From Phaeoceros laevis (taxonomy: Eukaryota > Anthocerotophyta > Anthocerotopsida > Notothyladales), in assembly GCA_049999765.1 (NCBI GenBank), contig JBNGIQ010009481.1, positions 600,235 to 664,234 on the forward strand: 64,000 bases of DNA, given 5' to 3'. Of the stretch, positions 1 to 12,625 are shown one piece after another. Positions within the stretch are counted from its first letter, which is position 1. Each line of letters starts with the position of its first letter. Below the pieces are notes generated by a model that did no database searches, had not been told where the DNA came from, and saw only the letters and a program-made list of their open reading frames with translations. The position numbers were made by a program, and so were the translations under genes.

Positions 1-2380
1 ATTTGATTGTTTGCAAGGGAGAGTTAACTGGTTTCAACAAAGATTTGAGCTGGGCTTTACTGATTGGTGTGTGCCTTGTTGCCTTCGAATTTCATCAGCT
101 GCTGCTGCTGTGGTCATCGCCTTGAGCTTGGTGTGCTTCCAAGCAACCTTGGGAGCTGCAGGGGACGATGGGAGGAGGAGTGTGGAGGCAGACATTGGAG
201 TGGTGGCCGCGGATGAAGAGCGCTGCTCCAGAATCGGGGTCGCCATTCTCCGACAAGGCGGAAACGCAGTGGACGCTGTGGTGGGGACGGCGCTGTGCCA
301 GGGAGTGGTCAATCCCGCTGCGAGCGGCATCGGCGGCGGCGGATTCCTCCTCCTCCGCCTCCGCAATGGCACTGCGGAAGCGTACGACATGCGGGAGACC
401 GCCCCTGCCGCGGCTTCGGAGGTGAGAAAAAACCTCTGCTACGTGCTTCTTGACGCTCACATTGCAAGTGTGAACTCGGCGAAATGAACCTCAAGAAGAG
501 GGTTTTGCATTGTGCTCTCGGACGCTCCTGCAGGCACTGTACACCAGCAATCCAGGGTTGCTGATCGAAGGGGCGTTGTCCGTGGGAGTGCCCGGGGAGG
601 TAGCAGGCCTTCACCTGGCATGGCAGCGCCACGGGAAGCTGCCATGGAAGAGGCTGGTGGAGCCGGCAGCCAAGCTGGCCCGAGATGGCTTCGTGGTGGC
701 TCGGTACCTGGCGTCCCAGTTGCAGTCGTTCCAAGAGCAGATCCTGAGCAACCCCGAGCTGAGCAAGATTTTTGCACCCCGAGGGAAGGTCTTGGTCGCT
801 GGGGAGACGTGCGTCCGGGAAGCCCTGGGGAAGACGCTGGCAAAGATGGCCAGGCTCGGGCCTGGGGTGCTTTACAACGGCTCCGTTGGGGCAGGGCTGG
901 TGCGGGACGTCCAGGCTGCGGGAGGCATTCTGACGCTGCAGGATCTGCAGAACTACAGGGTGAGAGTGAGGGAGCCTGTTAGGGCAGATGCGTTCGGGCT
1001 CACGGTGCTGGGGATGCCGCCCCCTTCAGCCGGAGGAGCGTGCACAGCCTTGGTGAGCATTTTCTAGGTCATGAAGAATTGAAGCTCCTCATGCACGATC
1101 CGTGCCAAATCAAATTTTGCTGTGTCTGTCTGTTTGTGTTGCAATTGTTGATGATGCATTTGCAAGTGCCTGTTTGCAGATTCTCCACATTCTCGCAGGG
1201 TACAATGAGAGTATACGCGGTGAGGGAGTTTCGGGAGCGGTAGGGTTGCACCGGACTGTGGAGGCTTTCAAGCATTGCTACGCTGTGAGGACGAAGCTGG
1301 GGGACCCGGACTTTGTCAACGTCACTGGCGTGCTGGCTGACATGCTGTCTCCCAGTTTTGCTGCCGAGCTTGGCAGCACTATCGACGACAAGAGGACGTT
1401 CGGGCCAGAGCACTATGGTGGCAGGTAGGTAGGTTAAGCTTGCAACATGCTGGTCAGTCCCGAAAGTCTGTCTAGGAATTTTTCCTTGCTTACCTGCAAC
1501 TACATTGTGCTGCGCACACAGGTGGACGGAACCGAACGAGCACGGAACCAGCCACATGAGCATCGTGGACGGGGAGAGGAATGCCGTGAGCATGACCACA
1601 ACCATCAATAACCCGTTCGGAGCCTTGCTGGTGTCCCCCTCCACAGGCATCCTCCTCAACGACGAGTTGGGGGACTTCTCCATCGCCGCCAACGCCAGCA
1701 CGCCTCCAGCCGCCCCAGCGAACCGCATTGCTCCTAACAAGCGTCCACTGTCGTCCATGTCTCCCACCGTCATCCTCGACCAGGTAAACTTCTTGACCAA
1801 GCTCTCACACAATTCGAGCAAGCTCGGAAATTTCCTTGTACATGTCGTAATGCTTTTGATCCGGTCGATTGCAGGAGGGGCAGCTGAAAGGCGTGGTCGG
1901 GGGAAGCGGGGGCATTCGCATCATCACCACCGTGGCGCAGGTGCTGCTCAACTATTTTGTCAAGGGGATGGAGGCATCCCAGGCCGTTGCCCGCCCAAGA
2001 GTGCACCACCAGGTGAGCATCCAAGCGTATCAAACACCTCTCTCTTTCTTATTAAGCAGCCGAACCCCTTTGGAAGAAACAAACAAGAGGCTGATGGATG
2101 AATGTTTCCATTTCCATGGCGTCGGCAGTGGTTGCCCAACGTGCTACAGTTCGAAAATCTGACAGCGGTGGGTGGGGAGCACTTTGAGGTGCGCAGAAGC
2201 TTGCTCGAGGCCATGCTCAGGCGGGGCCATGTCCTAGAAGGCATTCCGTCGGGATCCGCGGTGGCCCAGCTGGTGGTGGTGCAACAACCGCGCGCCGGCC
2301 ATGGACTAGGAAACGGAAACCGGCAGCGGCTGGTGGGAGTGAGCGATGGTAGGAAAGACGGTTATCCCGCCGGTTATTAG
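1..2380 (+). CDS. GGT1: Gamma-glutamyltransferase (3' portion of gene, six exons seen)
   Basis: Gamma-glutamyltransferase cleaves the gamma-glutamyl bond of glutathione and its conjugates; plant members are apoplastic or vacuolar. Exons: 1-421, 534-1052, 1180-1424, 1522-1783, 1875-2012, 2129-2380, all GT-AG with matching phase. The first exon is open to the window edge and has no in-frame ATG, so the start lies upstream of the window or before another intron (a possible acceptor is TTGCAAG at 11-17). A hydrophobic stretch from residue 25 or so looks like a signal anchor. Family marks: ETAP near the end of exon 1, GALSVGVPGE in exon 2, and EPNEHGTSHMS in exon 4, which holds the threonine that becomes the N-terminal nucleophile of the small subunit after autocleavage. 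The C-terminus SDGRKDGYPAGY matches plant GGTs. The stop lies 2 bp from the stop of the convergent chitinase gene. Confidence 0.9.
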
Positions 2381-2382
2381 AG

Positions 2383-3779
2383 TCAGGGTTCGGGGTAGGC
2401 CTGCATGAGGTGACAGTTCCGGTAGGCTCCGGGGTCCACGGACAGGACGTTGGCGATGCGCTGGTAGGAGGCGGCCCGAGCGGCGTCGTTGCGGGTGACG
2501 GAGGAGGTGCCGCAGGATGTCCCGCCGTGGAGGATGTTGGTGGTGAGGCCGAACCCGGGCTCTCGGCCGGCGGCCCGGTCCCTTTCCCCCGGGACCCACG
2601 CCCCGGTTATCACCTCGTGGCATGACGGTCTACCGTCCAACGGCGTCATCCAGAACCTGGACGAGAGAACGGGTAAGTCACGGGAAAAGCACAGGTAAAC
2701 AGTACATGCACAGACCTTAAACAAAATCCAATTGAGACACACTGTCAACTGTTATCAACGAGTACCAGATGGAGGCCTGGAAGGAGAAGAGGGGGTTGGT
2801 GGCCAAGAGGTCTGGCTCCCGGGCCAGTCCTAAACCCAAAAAGCTGCCTGCTCGTCCGTAGTTGTAGTTCCTGGATCAACGACGGCGGGATTTCAAGTTG
2901 CTTACTGTGACACTATTGAGCTCGAATTTGCTCCAACATCCTCAGATAATCCAGCACATGATGAAAAGAAAGAACCGCGTTGTAAATTCTCAAATACTCA
3001 CCACTTGAGCTGAAGAGGGCCTCGTCCATAGTAGTCCTTGTCTGCATAGCAGGGATATGCAGCATCGCCATTGCAGTACCTTCCCCTGCTAATCTCCCTT
3101 GTGTAAAACAGGCCTGTGCCAAACAACAACTTGTGCTCAAGCCCAGAAATGCCAACATGTTTGGAAAACAACTTTAGTTGAAAGCAAACAAAATGTTGAG
3201 CGACGAACCTGAGGTTTCCTCGGTGATGTGGGCGAAGAATGCTGCCACTTCCCGGCGGCGGGCCACCTCTCCCCCGGAAGTGGCGAATCCCGGAAACGAC
3301 GCCGCCGCCTGCAGCAGGGCGGTGTAGCTATAGAGGCCGTCCCGGCGGGGGAAGAGGCTGTCGAACAGGCCGGCGGACACGATCCCGGCCAGCCCGCCGC
3401 CCGCCGGCGCCGGCACCGCCGGCGAAGGAGGAGGGCAGCGGCGCTCGCAGAATCCGGCCGGGGAGCAGCACAGCCCCAGCGGGCACACATTGCGCCCGCC
3501 GGCCTGCTCCCGGCACGGCTGCAGCGGCCCGTCGCACCCGCTCTGGCAGCCCCGGCCGCAGTACTCGGCGGTGCTGCCGCAGAAGCCGTACTGGGAGCAG
3601 CACAGCCCGCCGTTGCACTGCACGCCTCCGAGCTCGCGCCCGCACTGCGCTTCCACGGTTCCGGACTGCGCTATCGTGCCCGCCACGACCGCCGCACTCC
3701 AGCCCTGCCCCAGCAGCAGCGCCAAAGTGGACGTACACACCAGGAGCAGCAGACTGCCTGAGGCTCTTGCTCGGCCCAT
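2383..3779 (-). CDS. GH19 chitinase with hevein-type chitin-binding domains (four exons)
   Basis: Secreted endochitinase of glycoside hydrolase family 19, hydrolysing beta-1,4-GlcNAc polymers; plant members act in antifungal defence. Exons on the minus strand: 3209-3779, 3002-3113, 2766-2870, 2383-2656, totalling 1062 nt and 353 residues, with phases that fit. A signal peptide covers residues 1-33. A full hevein domain (about 45-83) is followed by a shortened second Cys-rich module (about 87-115) and a Pro/Ala-rich linker. The GH19 domain keeps [11 protein letters not shown] and FWMTP. The general-acid Glu lies in HITEETSG (E188); the usual HET is EET here, so the His before the catalytic Glu is replaced. 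The second catalytic Glu is probably that of FYTREIS. Tandem with the chitinase at 4626-6137 in the same orientation. Confidence 0.9.
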
Positions 3780-3848
3780 CGATATGTCAATATCGCTACC
3801 TGCTCAAGATGGATCGGCTTCCTTGGAACCGACAATTTGTTCAAGATC

Positions 3849-3854
3849 TTTATA
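3849..3854 (-). promoter_or_regulatory. TATA box of chitinase gene 1
   Basis: On the minus strand CTATAAAG lies 70 bp upstream of the ATG at 3779, a typical plant TATA position. Confidence 0.5.
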
Positions 3855-4625
3855 GAGTCCGTATTCTCCCCTCGCCGTAGACCGCTTCATCGATCTGGGC
3901 AATGCACATATGGATTCCTCAATCAGTCGCGAGCCAGCTGATTGCATCTGATAAGTGTGAACGCTGCTGCTGGGCACGAGCTCGAGAGAGACTACAGGTA
4001 GACTTGTGCTGAGCAGTCCTCACAGCTTGCAAATGGTGTCGCAATACCGCTGTCCTGCATCACCAGGATTCGAAGATGCCTCCCGCGGGCACACTTACAG
4101 AGGAGGCGATCCCGAAGTCCCACGAGTTACGCTCAATCTTTCTTGAAAGACTTGTCGTCATCGTTAAAGGTAGTTGCAAGTTTCCTTCAATCTAAAAACT
4201 TTGAAGACGGACCCGTTTCACATCAGTAGCTGCACCACAAATTTGAAGGTTCCTCCTCACTTTGAATTCATGAGAGGTCTACACGACCTTGAATTGCTTG
4301 CAAGCGGTTTTTTTATTGACCAGTAGGTACCGGTTTATCAACATGTGCACAGTAGTAGGTTGGGCAAAACCGTTGTCACAGGCGCTAGCCTTATTCTGAC
4401 CGACAACGTCCACACCCACAAAATGTATGCACGCACGCGTCTCCAGATGCATCGATTTCCATCTCGTTGCATCCAAGCCGCTCTGCACACTCTACAAGCT
4501 TAGCACATCTGTAGTAGCTTTTAGATACGACCTATAGATAGATATCGCGCCTCTAGAGTAGGTTGCCGCTCGCTTCACGTCAGACGTATACATGTGAAGC
4601 AGCAGGCAGGTATGCTTCCAATGAT
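3855..4625. other. Intergenic region between the tandem chitinase genes
   Basis: About 770 bp that holds the upstream region of chitinase 1 and the 3' flank of chitinase 2. I see no coding signal, RNA gene or clear repeat. Confidence 0.6.
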
Positions 4626-6137
4626 CTAAACGGGGCCGATGGAGGAGCACTCGAGGTTGTGGCCCGCCTCCACGCCCAGGATGGTGCAGAAGTTGGAGAA
4701 GCTCTGGGCGCGGTTGAGCTGCATGCTGGGGTCGGCCTTGGCGCCGCACTCCATCTCGCCCTCCAGCATGAAGGTGGTCACTCCGAAGCTCTGAGCCGAC
4801 ATGCCCATGGCGGCCTCCGACTGGCTGGGCGTCCACTTGCCTACCATCACCTCGTGGCAGGACGGCATGTTGATCTCCCCATCCTCCCTGATGCCGGAGC
4901 TGGAACCGTCACGGTGGATGATGGAGCTGCTGGTGATGCCGCTGGTGCCGGTTCGGGTCATGGAGGCCGGCGACATCCACAGCCACATGGCGCTGCCGAA
5001 TGACATGGTGGAGTCGCGGGACAGCATCTCGGGCTTGGCCAAGAGGTCGGCTCCCATCGCCTTGCCGGCCATGCCGTAGTTGTAGTTCCTGCAGGCACCC
5101 AATTGAAATCAGACGATGATCAGGGAACGAGCAAGCAGGATCGGCAGAGAGTTTGGAAGGAATTCATGCTGTTGGCGAGACGGTCTGAGAGTTGTGAAAA
5201 GAATCGTCGCCGACCAGGTGATTTGGAGAGGCCCGCGGCTGTGGTAGCTCTTGCCTGCCACGCAAGGGAAGCGGGTGTATTTGGTGTCGCAGAACTCGCT
5301 GGGCATGCTGCTGGATTGCTCGATCATGCGCAGCCCTGTATACAGACGAGGTGGAGTGAGCTCGCTTGGGTTAGATGCTTTCAAGAATGGAACCAGCGAA
5401 TGTCCAGATCGTAAGAAAGAGTGAGATTTTCCTGTACCGTTGGTTTCGTGGTCGATGTGAGCCAACAAGGCAGCGATCTCGCGCTTGTCGGTGTTCATGT
5501 CTCCGGAGTTGGCCAGGTCGGGAAAGAATTTCATGGCCTGGATGAGGGCGTCGTAGGTGTAGAAGCTGCTGCGGTCAGGGAACATCTTGGAGAACTGCGC
5601 CGATGTCATGATCGTGTCCATGTCGATGCTGCGTGTGCGCATCGACGTCGTCGTCGACGTGCTCGTCATCTTGGTGTCAGACGATCGGCCGGCAGGGTTC
5701 AGTTTCCTGGAACTGATGCTCCGCTCGTTGCTGTTGCTGGTGCGCATCTCCTGGGAACTGGTTGTCGACTCAGTTTCCATCATCCCCTCTACAGACAGAC
5801 AGGTTCAACACGAGATCGATCAGATGTTGCATCATGAATGTTTCGAAAGGCTTGGAAGCTGTGAATCAAGAGCAGCAGAGATGCGATACGCACGGTGAGA
5901 CTCAGTGGTGGAGTTGCGGAAGTCGTCGGAACACTGGCTGTGGCAACGGTCCATGCAGAATTCCTTGCTGTAGCCGCAGAATCCGTCCTCACTGCAGCAC
6001 AAGCTGTCCAGGCACACGGCGTAGTTGGATTGCGGGCCGCACCGGGCAGGCCCCAAGGGTATGCCTGCGGCGGCACCCACAAGCAGCACAAGTGCTGCTG
6101 CGGCGACGACAAGCCATGCTGTCGATGAGCGTGCCAT
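4626..6137 (-). CDS. GH19 chitinase with one hevein domain and Ser/Thr-rich linker (four exons)
   Basis: Secreted family 19 endochitinase. Minus-strand exons: 5894-6137, 5438-5788, 5215-5335, 4626-5088, totalling 1179 nt and 392 residues. The start ATG at 6137 gives a signal peptide (residues 1-25). One hevein domain (about 33-69, eight Cys) is followed by a long Ser/Thr/Met-rich linker encoded by exon 2. The catalytic domain has the canonical HETN motif (catalytic Glu), FPCVAGKSYHSRGPLQITW and NYNYG. The exon 3 donor (TG|GTCGGC) is weak, but it is the only one that restores the conserved ITWNYNYG join. The intron positions in the catalytic domain match those of the neighbouring chitinase, so the two arose by tandem duplication; the linker and number of chitin-binding modules differ. 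Confidence 0.9.
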
Positions 6138-6234
6138 TTAGACGAGTGGGAAGGGAGCAAGAAAATAAGAGCGAGGAGGAGGAAGACGCAGAACGAAGCA
6201 GGAAAGGATGAAAATGCGAAACAGTGTGGCCAGA

Positions 6235-6240
6235 TTTATA
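6235..6240 (-). promoter_or_regulatory. TATA box of chitinase gene 2
   Basis: Minus-strand TATAAAT about 100 bp upstream of the ATG at 6137. The remaining 6241-6571 up to the next gene shows no coding signal. Confidence 0.5.
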
Positions 6241-6571
6241 CAAGCCGGGGAACGGAGAGCTTTTATGGCACAACTGCTTCCGCGAGCTCGTGATGGAATA
6301 AGTCCCTGAGTCACAGGTTTTCGGCTACACGGGGGTAGGAAGGAAGGGGGCCAGCGCTGCAGAGCTCTACAAGGAGCATGTGGCTGGGGGGCGGCGGCGA
6401 TTTTCTATGTACACTACAGCCCAGCATGTGAGTTCAGTGCTCACATGACTTTCCTCGGGCAATCACTAAGTTGGACGAGGCACAATGAGAGGAGCCACGA
6501 ACCCAAGTTTACCAAATGTGGCAGGAAGGTCACTCCTCCTGAGCTTTAGTTTCAGAGATACTGAGTGCTTG

Positions 6572-9500
6572 TCATGCGTGGAAACACTGCAAAGCCTGTT
6601 TCCGAAGCTGCTCCATTTGCGGATCATTTGCTGCAGAGTTGCTGAGGAAAAGAGAGTCTGCAGCCCGGGCCTGAGACAGCCACTCCAGGAAGTCACTGCC
6701 TGATGCCACAAACTCGCAGGTATCCTGGTGCAGGTTGGCAAAAGGAGCCTTGAGGTCTCTGAGCTGGGCAACCACAGCCTGTCGGGCATCCAAGTTATCC
6801 TGCACAAGAACCTGCCACTCGGCGGCCAAGACGATCCGGATGTTATCGGCGATTCTGACACCCTTTTGGACCTCTGCCTGGATCTGTGCGATCCAAGTGA
6901 GCAGCAGCACCTGTGCTGGACCCACTGATGTCAGCTGCAGCAGCAACCGCCACTCCCCATCATCCCAAGTACACACTTGGCCGAAAATGCCGCGCTCCAG
7001 GCTGAGCTCCACCACCCTCAGTGCCCTCACTTCCCATCCTAGAACCCACAGACCGTCCACAAACGCGTTGTGGAAGCCTCTTTGCATCTCGGCATTCAGG
7101 CCTTCGGTATCCAGTCTCTGCAGCTCCTCCGCCAGTCGTTGCCATTGCTGGTCGTGTTCGTCCACATCGTCCAGCAGCAAGAGCTCGCCCAAGGCCACCG
7201 GAAAGCCAAACATCTTGAGAGCACCGAAGATGCTCACAGCATCCCCTGACCTGCTGCACCTTCCCAGACACTGCAGCAGGGCACTGTACACGACCACCTT
7301 GGGTGAAAAATCTACGACAATGGCTCGCAGTGCACGCATCAACCTCTTATTTACATCCGCATCTGAGCCAAAGGACTCTATCAAAACTGCATAGGATGTG
7401 TGGTTTGGGTGAGGGCCCTGCCCATTCACAAGACTATCATGCAGATCCAAGGCCTCCCGGTAACGCTTGGCTCGGACATAGTACCTGAGCACAGAGTTAT
7501 AACCTCCAATACCACTCAAAAGATTTTCTGACATCATCTTTTCCACTACAGCTGCTGCTTTGTCAAACTGTGCACATAGACTGTAAGCTTCCAGAAGAAA
7601 TGAGTAAGTTTGGCCATTGGGAAGTAGCTTCTTAGCGGGCATAGTCTCCTGCAACACCTGCTCTGACTTCCTCCATAGCCCCTTCCTCCCATAACCTGCC
7701 AGCCCAGATGTCAGCACTCAGGTGATGTAGCAAGCAAGTTATAGAATCTGTGGGACAGAGGTTTACCCAGAGTCTTACCCAGAATCAGCCAGTTGTGACA
7801 AGCAAGAGCTACATTTTGTTTGGTGTGCAGATCTTCCAGCAGCTTGTGCGCATCTTCTATCCGTCGCATGTTGCAGCAGGCGCCAAACACTGAGCTCAAA
7901 AGACTCTCGTTCACCTGTTTGCCCAATATACGAAGCGATTCCGCATACAAAGTCAAGCACTCATCAACCATCCCCCTCTTTCCATGGATGTCGATAAGCA
8001 GCTTAAAAGTTGTTGGATTGGGTGAGATGCCAGCGTCCACCATATAGTCGTAGACTTTCATTGCCTGATACTGACTGCCTCGACCAAAGACAAACATTAG
8101 TGAATTGAAGATCTCAACACCTGGAAAGCACCCAGCTTGCTCCATGTCGGCAACAATTTGCCAGGCATCTTCATATTTCCCTGCTCTACCGAAGGTAAAT
8201 AGAAGCGTGTTGTAGAATGTCAGGTCCGGCTTTCTTCCATGTTCTCTGAAGAGTCTAAGAACCTCCCTCACCTGGTACACAAAATCAAAGTGGCGTGCTC
8301 AGGATTTGAGGAGCGAATGAACCAGAAGGACAAAAACATAGGTACATGCATGAACTGCACAAGTATCATACCCCATCAAACAGACCGGCCTTTCCATAAG
8401 CATTGAGCAAGGCGTTGAAAGTCTTCACGTCTGGAGGGAATCCTTCCCTCTTCATCTCCGAAAACCAATACTTCACATCGTCAAGCCGGCCTGCTTTGCC
8501 ATAGACATCTACAAGAGTGTTGTACGTGATAAGATCAAAAGAAATCTTCGAACCTTGGTCGTCACTTGCAGACAACATAGCTGTGACAATCTGCTCCACA
8601 GCATCCAATCGACCAGCTTTCCCATAGACAGAGATCAGTGAGTTGTACACAGTAAGGTCAGGTTGCAAGCCTGAGTTTTGCATTTCTTCCAGCACAAGAT
8701 CTATTTCCTCCCATTCTTGGACTTTTCCAAAGCCAGTGACTAGTATCGAGCATGTCTGTAGATCAGCAGCAACTCCAGCCTGGACCAAAACACTTGGTCA
8801 GTCAGGCAACGCAAGAACAAAATGGTAACCTGCAACTCTGATAAGGGGGTCGCTGTGCCGAGGGCATTGATGACAGAGTGGACGAAAACAAACCTTGCGC
8901 ATACGCCTGTACAGCTCAGAAACCCTTCCAATTTCTCCGACTCGTCCAAGAGCATTCAGAACGACATTATATGTCATCACATCATACTCCATTTTCTGGT
9001 CACTCAGCTGCTCAAATACTTCGAGCATCATCCTAGTGTCTCCTGCACATGAATACAATGTAGCCTGTTACAATATGTGCCAAGCGTGCAAAAATTGTTT
9101 AACGAGAACGTCCGAACGTACTTATTCCTACAATGAAACCAACTAAGAAGTAAGACTGCATTCGTTCGGTGGGTCTAGTAAACTGGAAGCATAGCACACC
9201 TGGCCTAACAACACAGAAAAAAGAAAAAGGAACCATCATACGTCGTTAGAAGAGCATCTTCTGCAAATGTATCCAATCAATGTTTCCAAGAAGGAGTAAT
9301 ACCGAGTTTGGCGTATGAATTCAAGACAGCGTGGTAAACGGACTTGTCGGGAGGATAGCCACTTGCCATCATCGTCTTGAAGAAATCAATAGTGCTGTTG
9401 TACCGGCCTTTACGACAAGCCAGCAAAAGCATGCTTGTGTATGTTGCTCTGTCAGGCACTACCTTGTCCTGCTTCATGGTCTCATAGAGTGAAACCGCAG

Positions 9501-11028
9501 TTTCCCAGCCTTTCGGGATCCGAGCGCATCCATCTAGTAAGGCGTTGTACAATGATACTTCAGGCTGCATCCCATCCTCACGCATCCTCTCGAACGCAGT
9601 TACTGCTCTGTACACTGTCCCACTTTTAAGGTATCCCTGAATTAAAGCAGAGAACTCCGGAAGCCCAGGTTGCATGCCATCCTCTTCCATACACTCAAAA
9701 ATAAGTTCTACCTTGTCCATCCTTCTTGCCTTGGCAAGTACATTGATCATAGTCTTGTACATGCTCTCATCAGGCTTGTAAGCAGGTTGGTCTAGTAGCC
9801 AGTCAAACAACTGTGAAGCAGTAAGCCAGTCCTTCTTTGAGCCCAAGTCTTCCAAAATCTGTTTTACCTCCAAACTGGTGACTCTCCCTGTGTATGCTAC
9901 CATTGTCTTCACCACGTCTTCGAAGCTTTTTGCTTCTTCTAACAGCTCTATGACCTCTTGAGCAGTGACTGACCTTTGAGGCACAATGGTGCCCAGCACT
10001 GGAGAAGTTGTTCCAACGCTTCTCCTCCACTTGCTCACCTTCATGGGAAGGTTTCTTGGGATAGGTGCTGATGTACTTCTGACCCAATCGAGGCTGCTTT
10101 GCCGCAGGTTGGTACTGACTTTCTGCTGAGGCAAAGAGTCCCCTTCGTCGGCCGCTGTGACCACATCAGACCCCTTGTCTGAATCATCATCCTCAGACAC
10201 ATAACCACCCAAGGGGCTTGCTGTGTTCAGAAATACTCCAAGCAACCCTTTGTCCTTAGCACGCTCCAGTTCGACATATCCTGAATCAGCTTCCTCCTGA
10301 TCCGTATTCTCGCCATCACCATCAGAGCTCGAGGGCGCCTCAGGGTGGCTCCGAAGTATGTGGACTTCATCAGCTTGACTACTTGCAATCAATAAAGTGT
10401 CCGCTTGGATTGCCACACGTTCCTTGCTTTCTTCAGTCGAAGGCGGCACTTCTGAACTAGAAACAGAAGCCGGCTGGGCTACTTCCGTTGCAGTGACTAT
10501 CGCTTCCGAGGAAGATAATTCCTCGTCCTTAGCAACTGAGGCAGAGCGGGAGCGGCTTTTGCCAGTCAGGACTGGCACCTTCTTCCTAGACACTCTGGCC
10601 ACCTTTACTTTGGGAGAAACCTGCAAAGCAGCCAACTTCAAATTATCTGATGTGTCAGGACTGATGCTTCCAGCAATTTCTGGGAGTACTTCAGAAGCCT
10701 GAGTGGCAGTCGATCGGCTGGGAACCTTCCTCCTGCTCGTTTTGACGGTCCTCTTAGGTTTTGCCTTGATGCTTGCTGCCTCATCATCTAGTCCTGGTGC
10801 ACCCAATGTGCTGTCGTCCACAAAAGACGACTCCACAGAGACGGCAACCTTCGCCTCTGAGACAGGGCTTTCCACACAAAGGGCCGTTGCGGAAGTGGCA
10901 AAGTTCCTACCCTGATTAGCCTTGCAATGGAGACCACGTGTACTTTTTCTTCGAGCTGGAGCCTGAAACTTCAGTCTGCAAGCCCCAAGACCGCTCGGCT
11001 TGCTGGCATGCAGCAGTCCGAAGGACAT
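6572..11028 (-). CDS. P-class pentatricopeptide repeat protein with degenerate SMR-like C-terminus (five exons)
   Basis: Organellar RNA-binding PPR protein. Minus-strand exons: 9303-11028, 8894-9042, 8372-8779, 7767-8271, 6572-7695, totalling 3912 nt and 1303 residues. I chose the ATG at 11028 because the N-terminus that follows (MSFGLLHASKPSG, basic and Ser/Ala-rich) resembles a plastid transit peptide. A long acidic low-complexity region precedes the PPR tract, which runs from the last third of exon 1 through exon 5 with 35-residue motifs such as DLTVYNSLISVYGKAGRLD. The last 150 residues resemble the SMR-type tails of plastid PPR proteins (pTAC2, GUN1 and SVR7 group): NAFVDGLWVLG, SVGPAQVLLLTWI, LKAPF, and FVASGSDFLEWL. 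The LDLHG and TGWG motifs expected of active SMR domains are not intact. Role inferred: plastid gene expression. Confidence 0.85.
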
Positions 11029-12625
11029 GTTTGCAAGTTCAAAGTACTTCCCACCAATCTCTACTGCCAGACCGACACACCGAAGTGCACTTCGAGACGG
11101 GACCCGCTGGAGCTTCTGCGCAGTGCAACCATGATGTGCTCTACTGTCCTGAAAGTCCCCTGTGCACACTGTCCCCAGCGGCCAGACCGAGGACACCTCC
11201 AGACTCGCCGTTTGCTGCAATGGCTCCAACAGAGATCCAGAAGACGAGAGCAGACAGCAAGAGGTGGAGGAGGTGATCCGAATCTCATCCAGCGGAACTC
11301 CGCGAGGCCGCCTACATTGGCAACCAAACGCAGGAGGAGAACAGGACGAAGAGCTGCGCCGGGTCCATTGCTCTGCCCAATGCATTTAATCAGCTGCCCG
11401 CACTCACTCTCCAGGCTCAGCACACCTCATCCCGATCCAAAACCTTGGAATAAAGCGACCTCTCAAATTTGAGAACAACCTGGGTAAGGTGCCACAAGGT
11501 CCCAGCTCCCAGTGCAAGGGAAGAAAAGTGGACACCCCGAATCTTGCACAGAGGTGAAGAGTTTTTTCCGTTTCTTATCCTTTCGTATCCAGAATTCGAT
11601 AAGCTTAGTTGGGTACAGTTGTTTAAACGCACCGATGAAGTTCTGCCTCTTGTGCAGCCTTCAGCTCATTCGGATACACGCGTCTGTTTTGAAGGATAGG
11701 AGGATGAACAGGATCCAGGGGAGCGCGGTACAGCTCAAACTGGAGATACGGAGTTCTGAGGATTAGAGACAAGTGGATAAGGTATGACCTCCCCCGGGTA
11801 ATAGAATATACAAGGCATGTCATCTGTGAATGAATCTGTGGAATCACCCACTTTCCACCGACAAGCAAGTAATCTCTCAGGTGTGGTCTCGCGAAATTGT
11901 TGTCCCAAAACCGGAGAAGGGGAAGCACTCACCAACCTTCTGTTGTACGTTCACGACGGAGCATTATAGCATGAGTGAAGTGAATACTTGAATTCGAAGG
12001 TAGTGTCATCCATCTAGCTCATCAATCTGAACCCTACCGAGGTGAATTCGAAGATGAAGCTTGAAATGGCACTCATTTCCAAGCTCCGCTAGACCTAACA
12101 GGACATTGTGGGCTACAGTGCCTGTTCGGAGCCTGTGCATTCCGTGCTGAACAGAGAACTCCAGCTGGCGGCATCGAACCGGAGCTCTGGATTGTGGTTC
12201 GCGACTTATCCTATCCCTCGTGTGCACTTTTTGTCCTACACTACTGCTAAGCTTGGCATTCAATGCGCCGCCTTCGAGTTATGACCCGAATTTGCCAAAC
12301 GCTTACGTTGTCCTAACATTTCAGCATCACTCATCTATTCCTGGTGCGATACAGGTAGACAGCTGGAGCTCTCAGAGGACTTTTCCGCTCTGTACCTGAA
12401 CAGCTGGAGTTCTTGGTGGCCTCTGAGACAGCTAGCCACCCGAATCTACCAGTGAGAGTTTGGTTGGACTACAAATACAGCCCAGTGGTGACATGTTGGT
12501 AGAGACTACGGTTTGCGACCAGTGCTTCGTTGTCCCCACATTTCCTACATTAGCCCCTCCCCTTTGCTCCTCTCTTTTCCTCTCCATTCTGCTCGATCTT
12601 TGCACGCTTAGCCGAGCATTTGAGA
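11029..12625. other. Intergenic region between divergent genes
   Basis: About 1.6 kb between the start of the PPR-SMR gene (-) and the small secreted-protein gene (+). It should hold both promoters and 5' UTRs. I see no convincing ORF, RNA gene or repeat. Confidence 0.5.

Noticed and set aside
9277-11385. Start of the PPR-SMR protein at 11385
   Set aside because: The upstream part of that frame has no ATG until 11028 and reads as UTR-like sequence; the ATG at 11028 gives a transit-like N-terminus.
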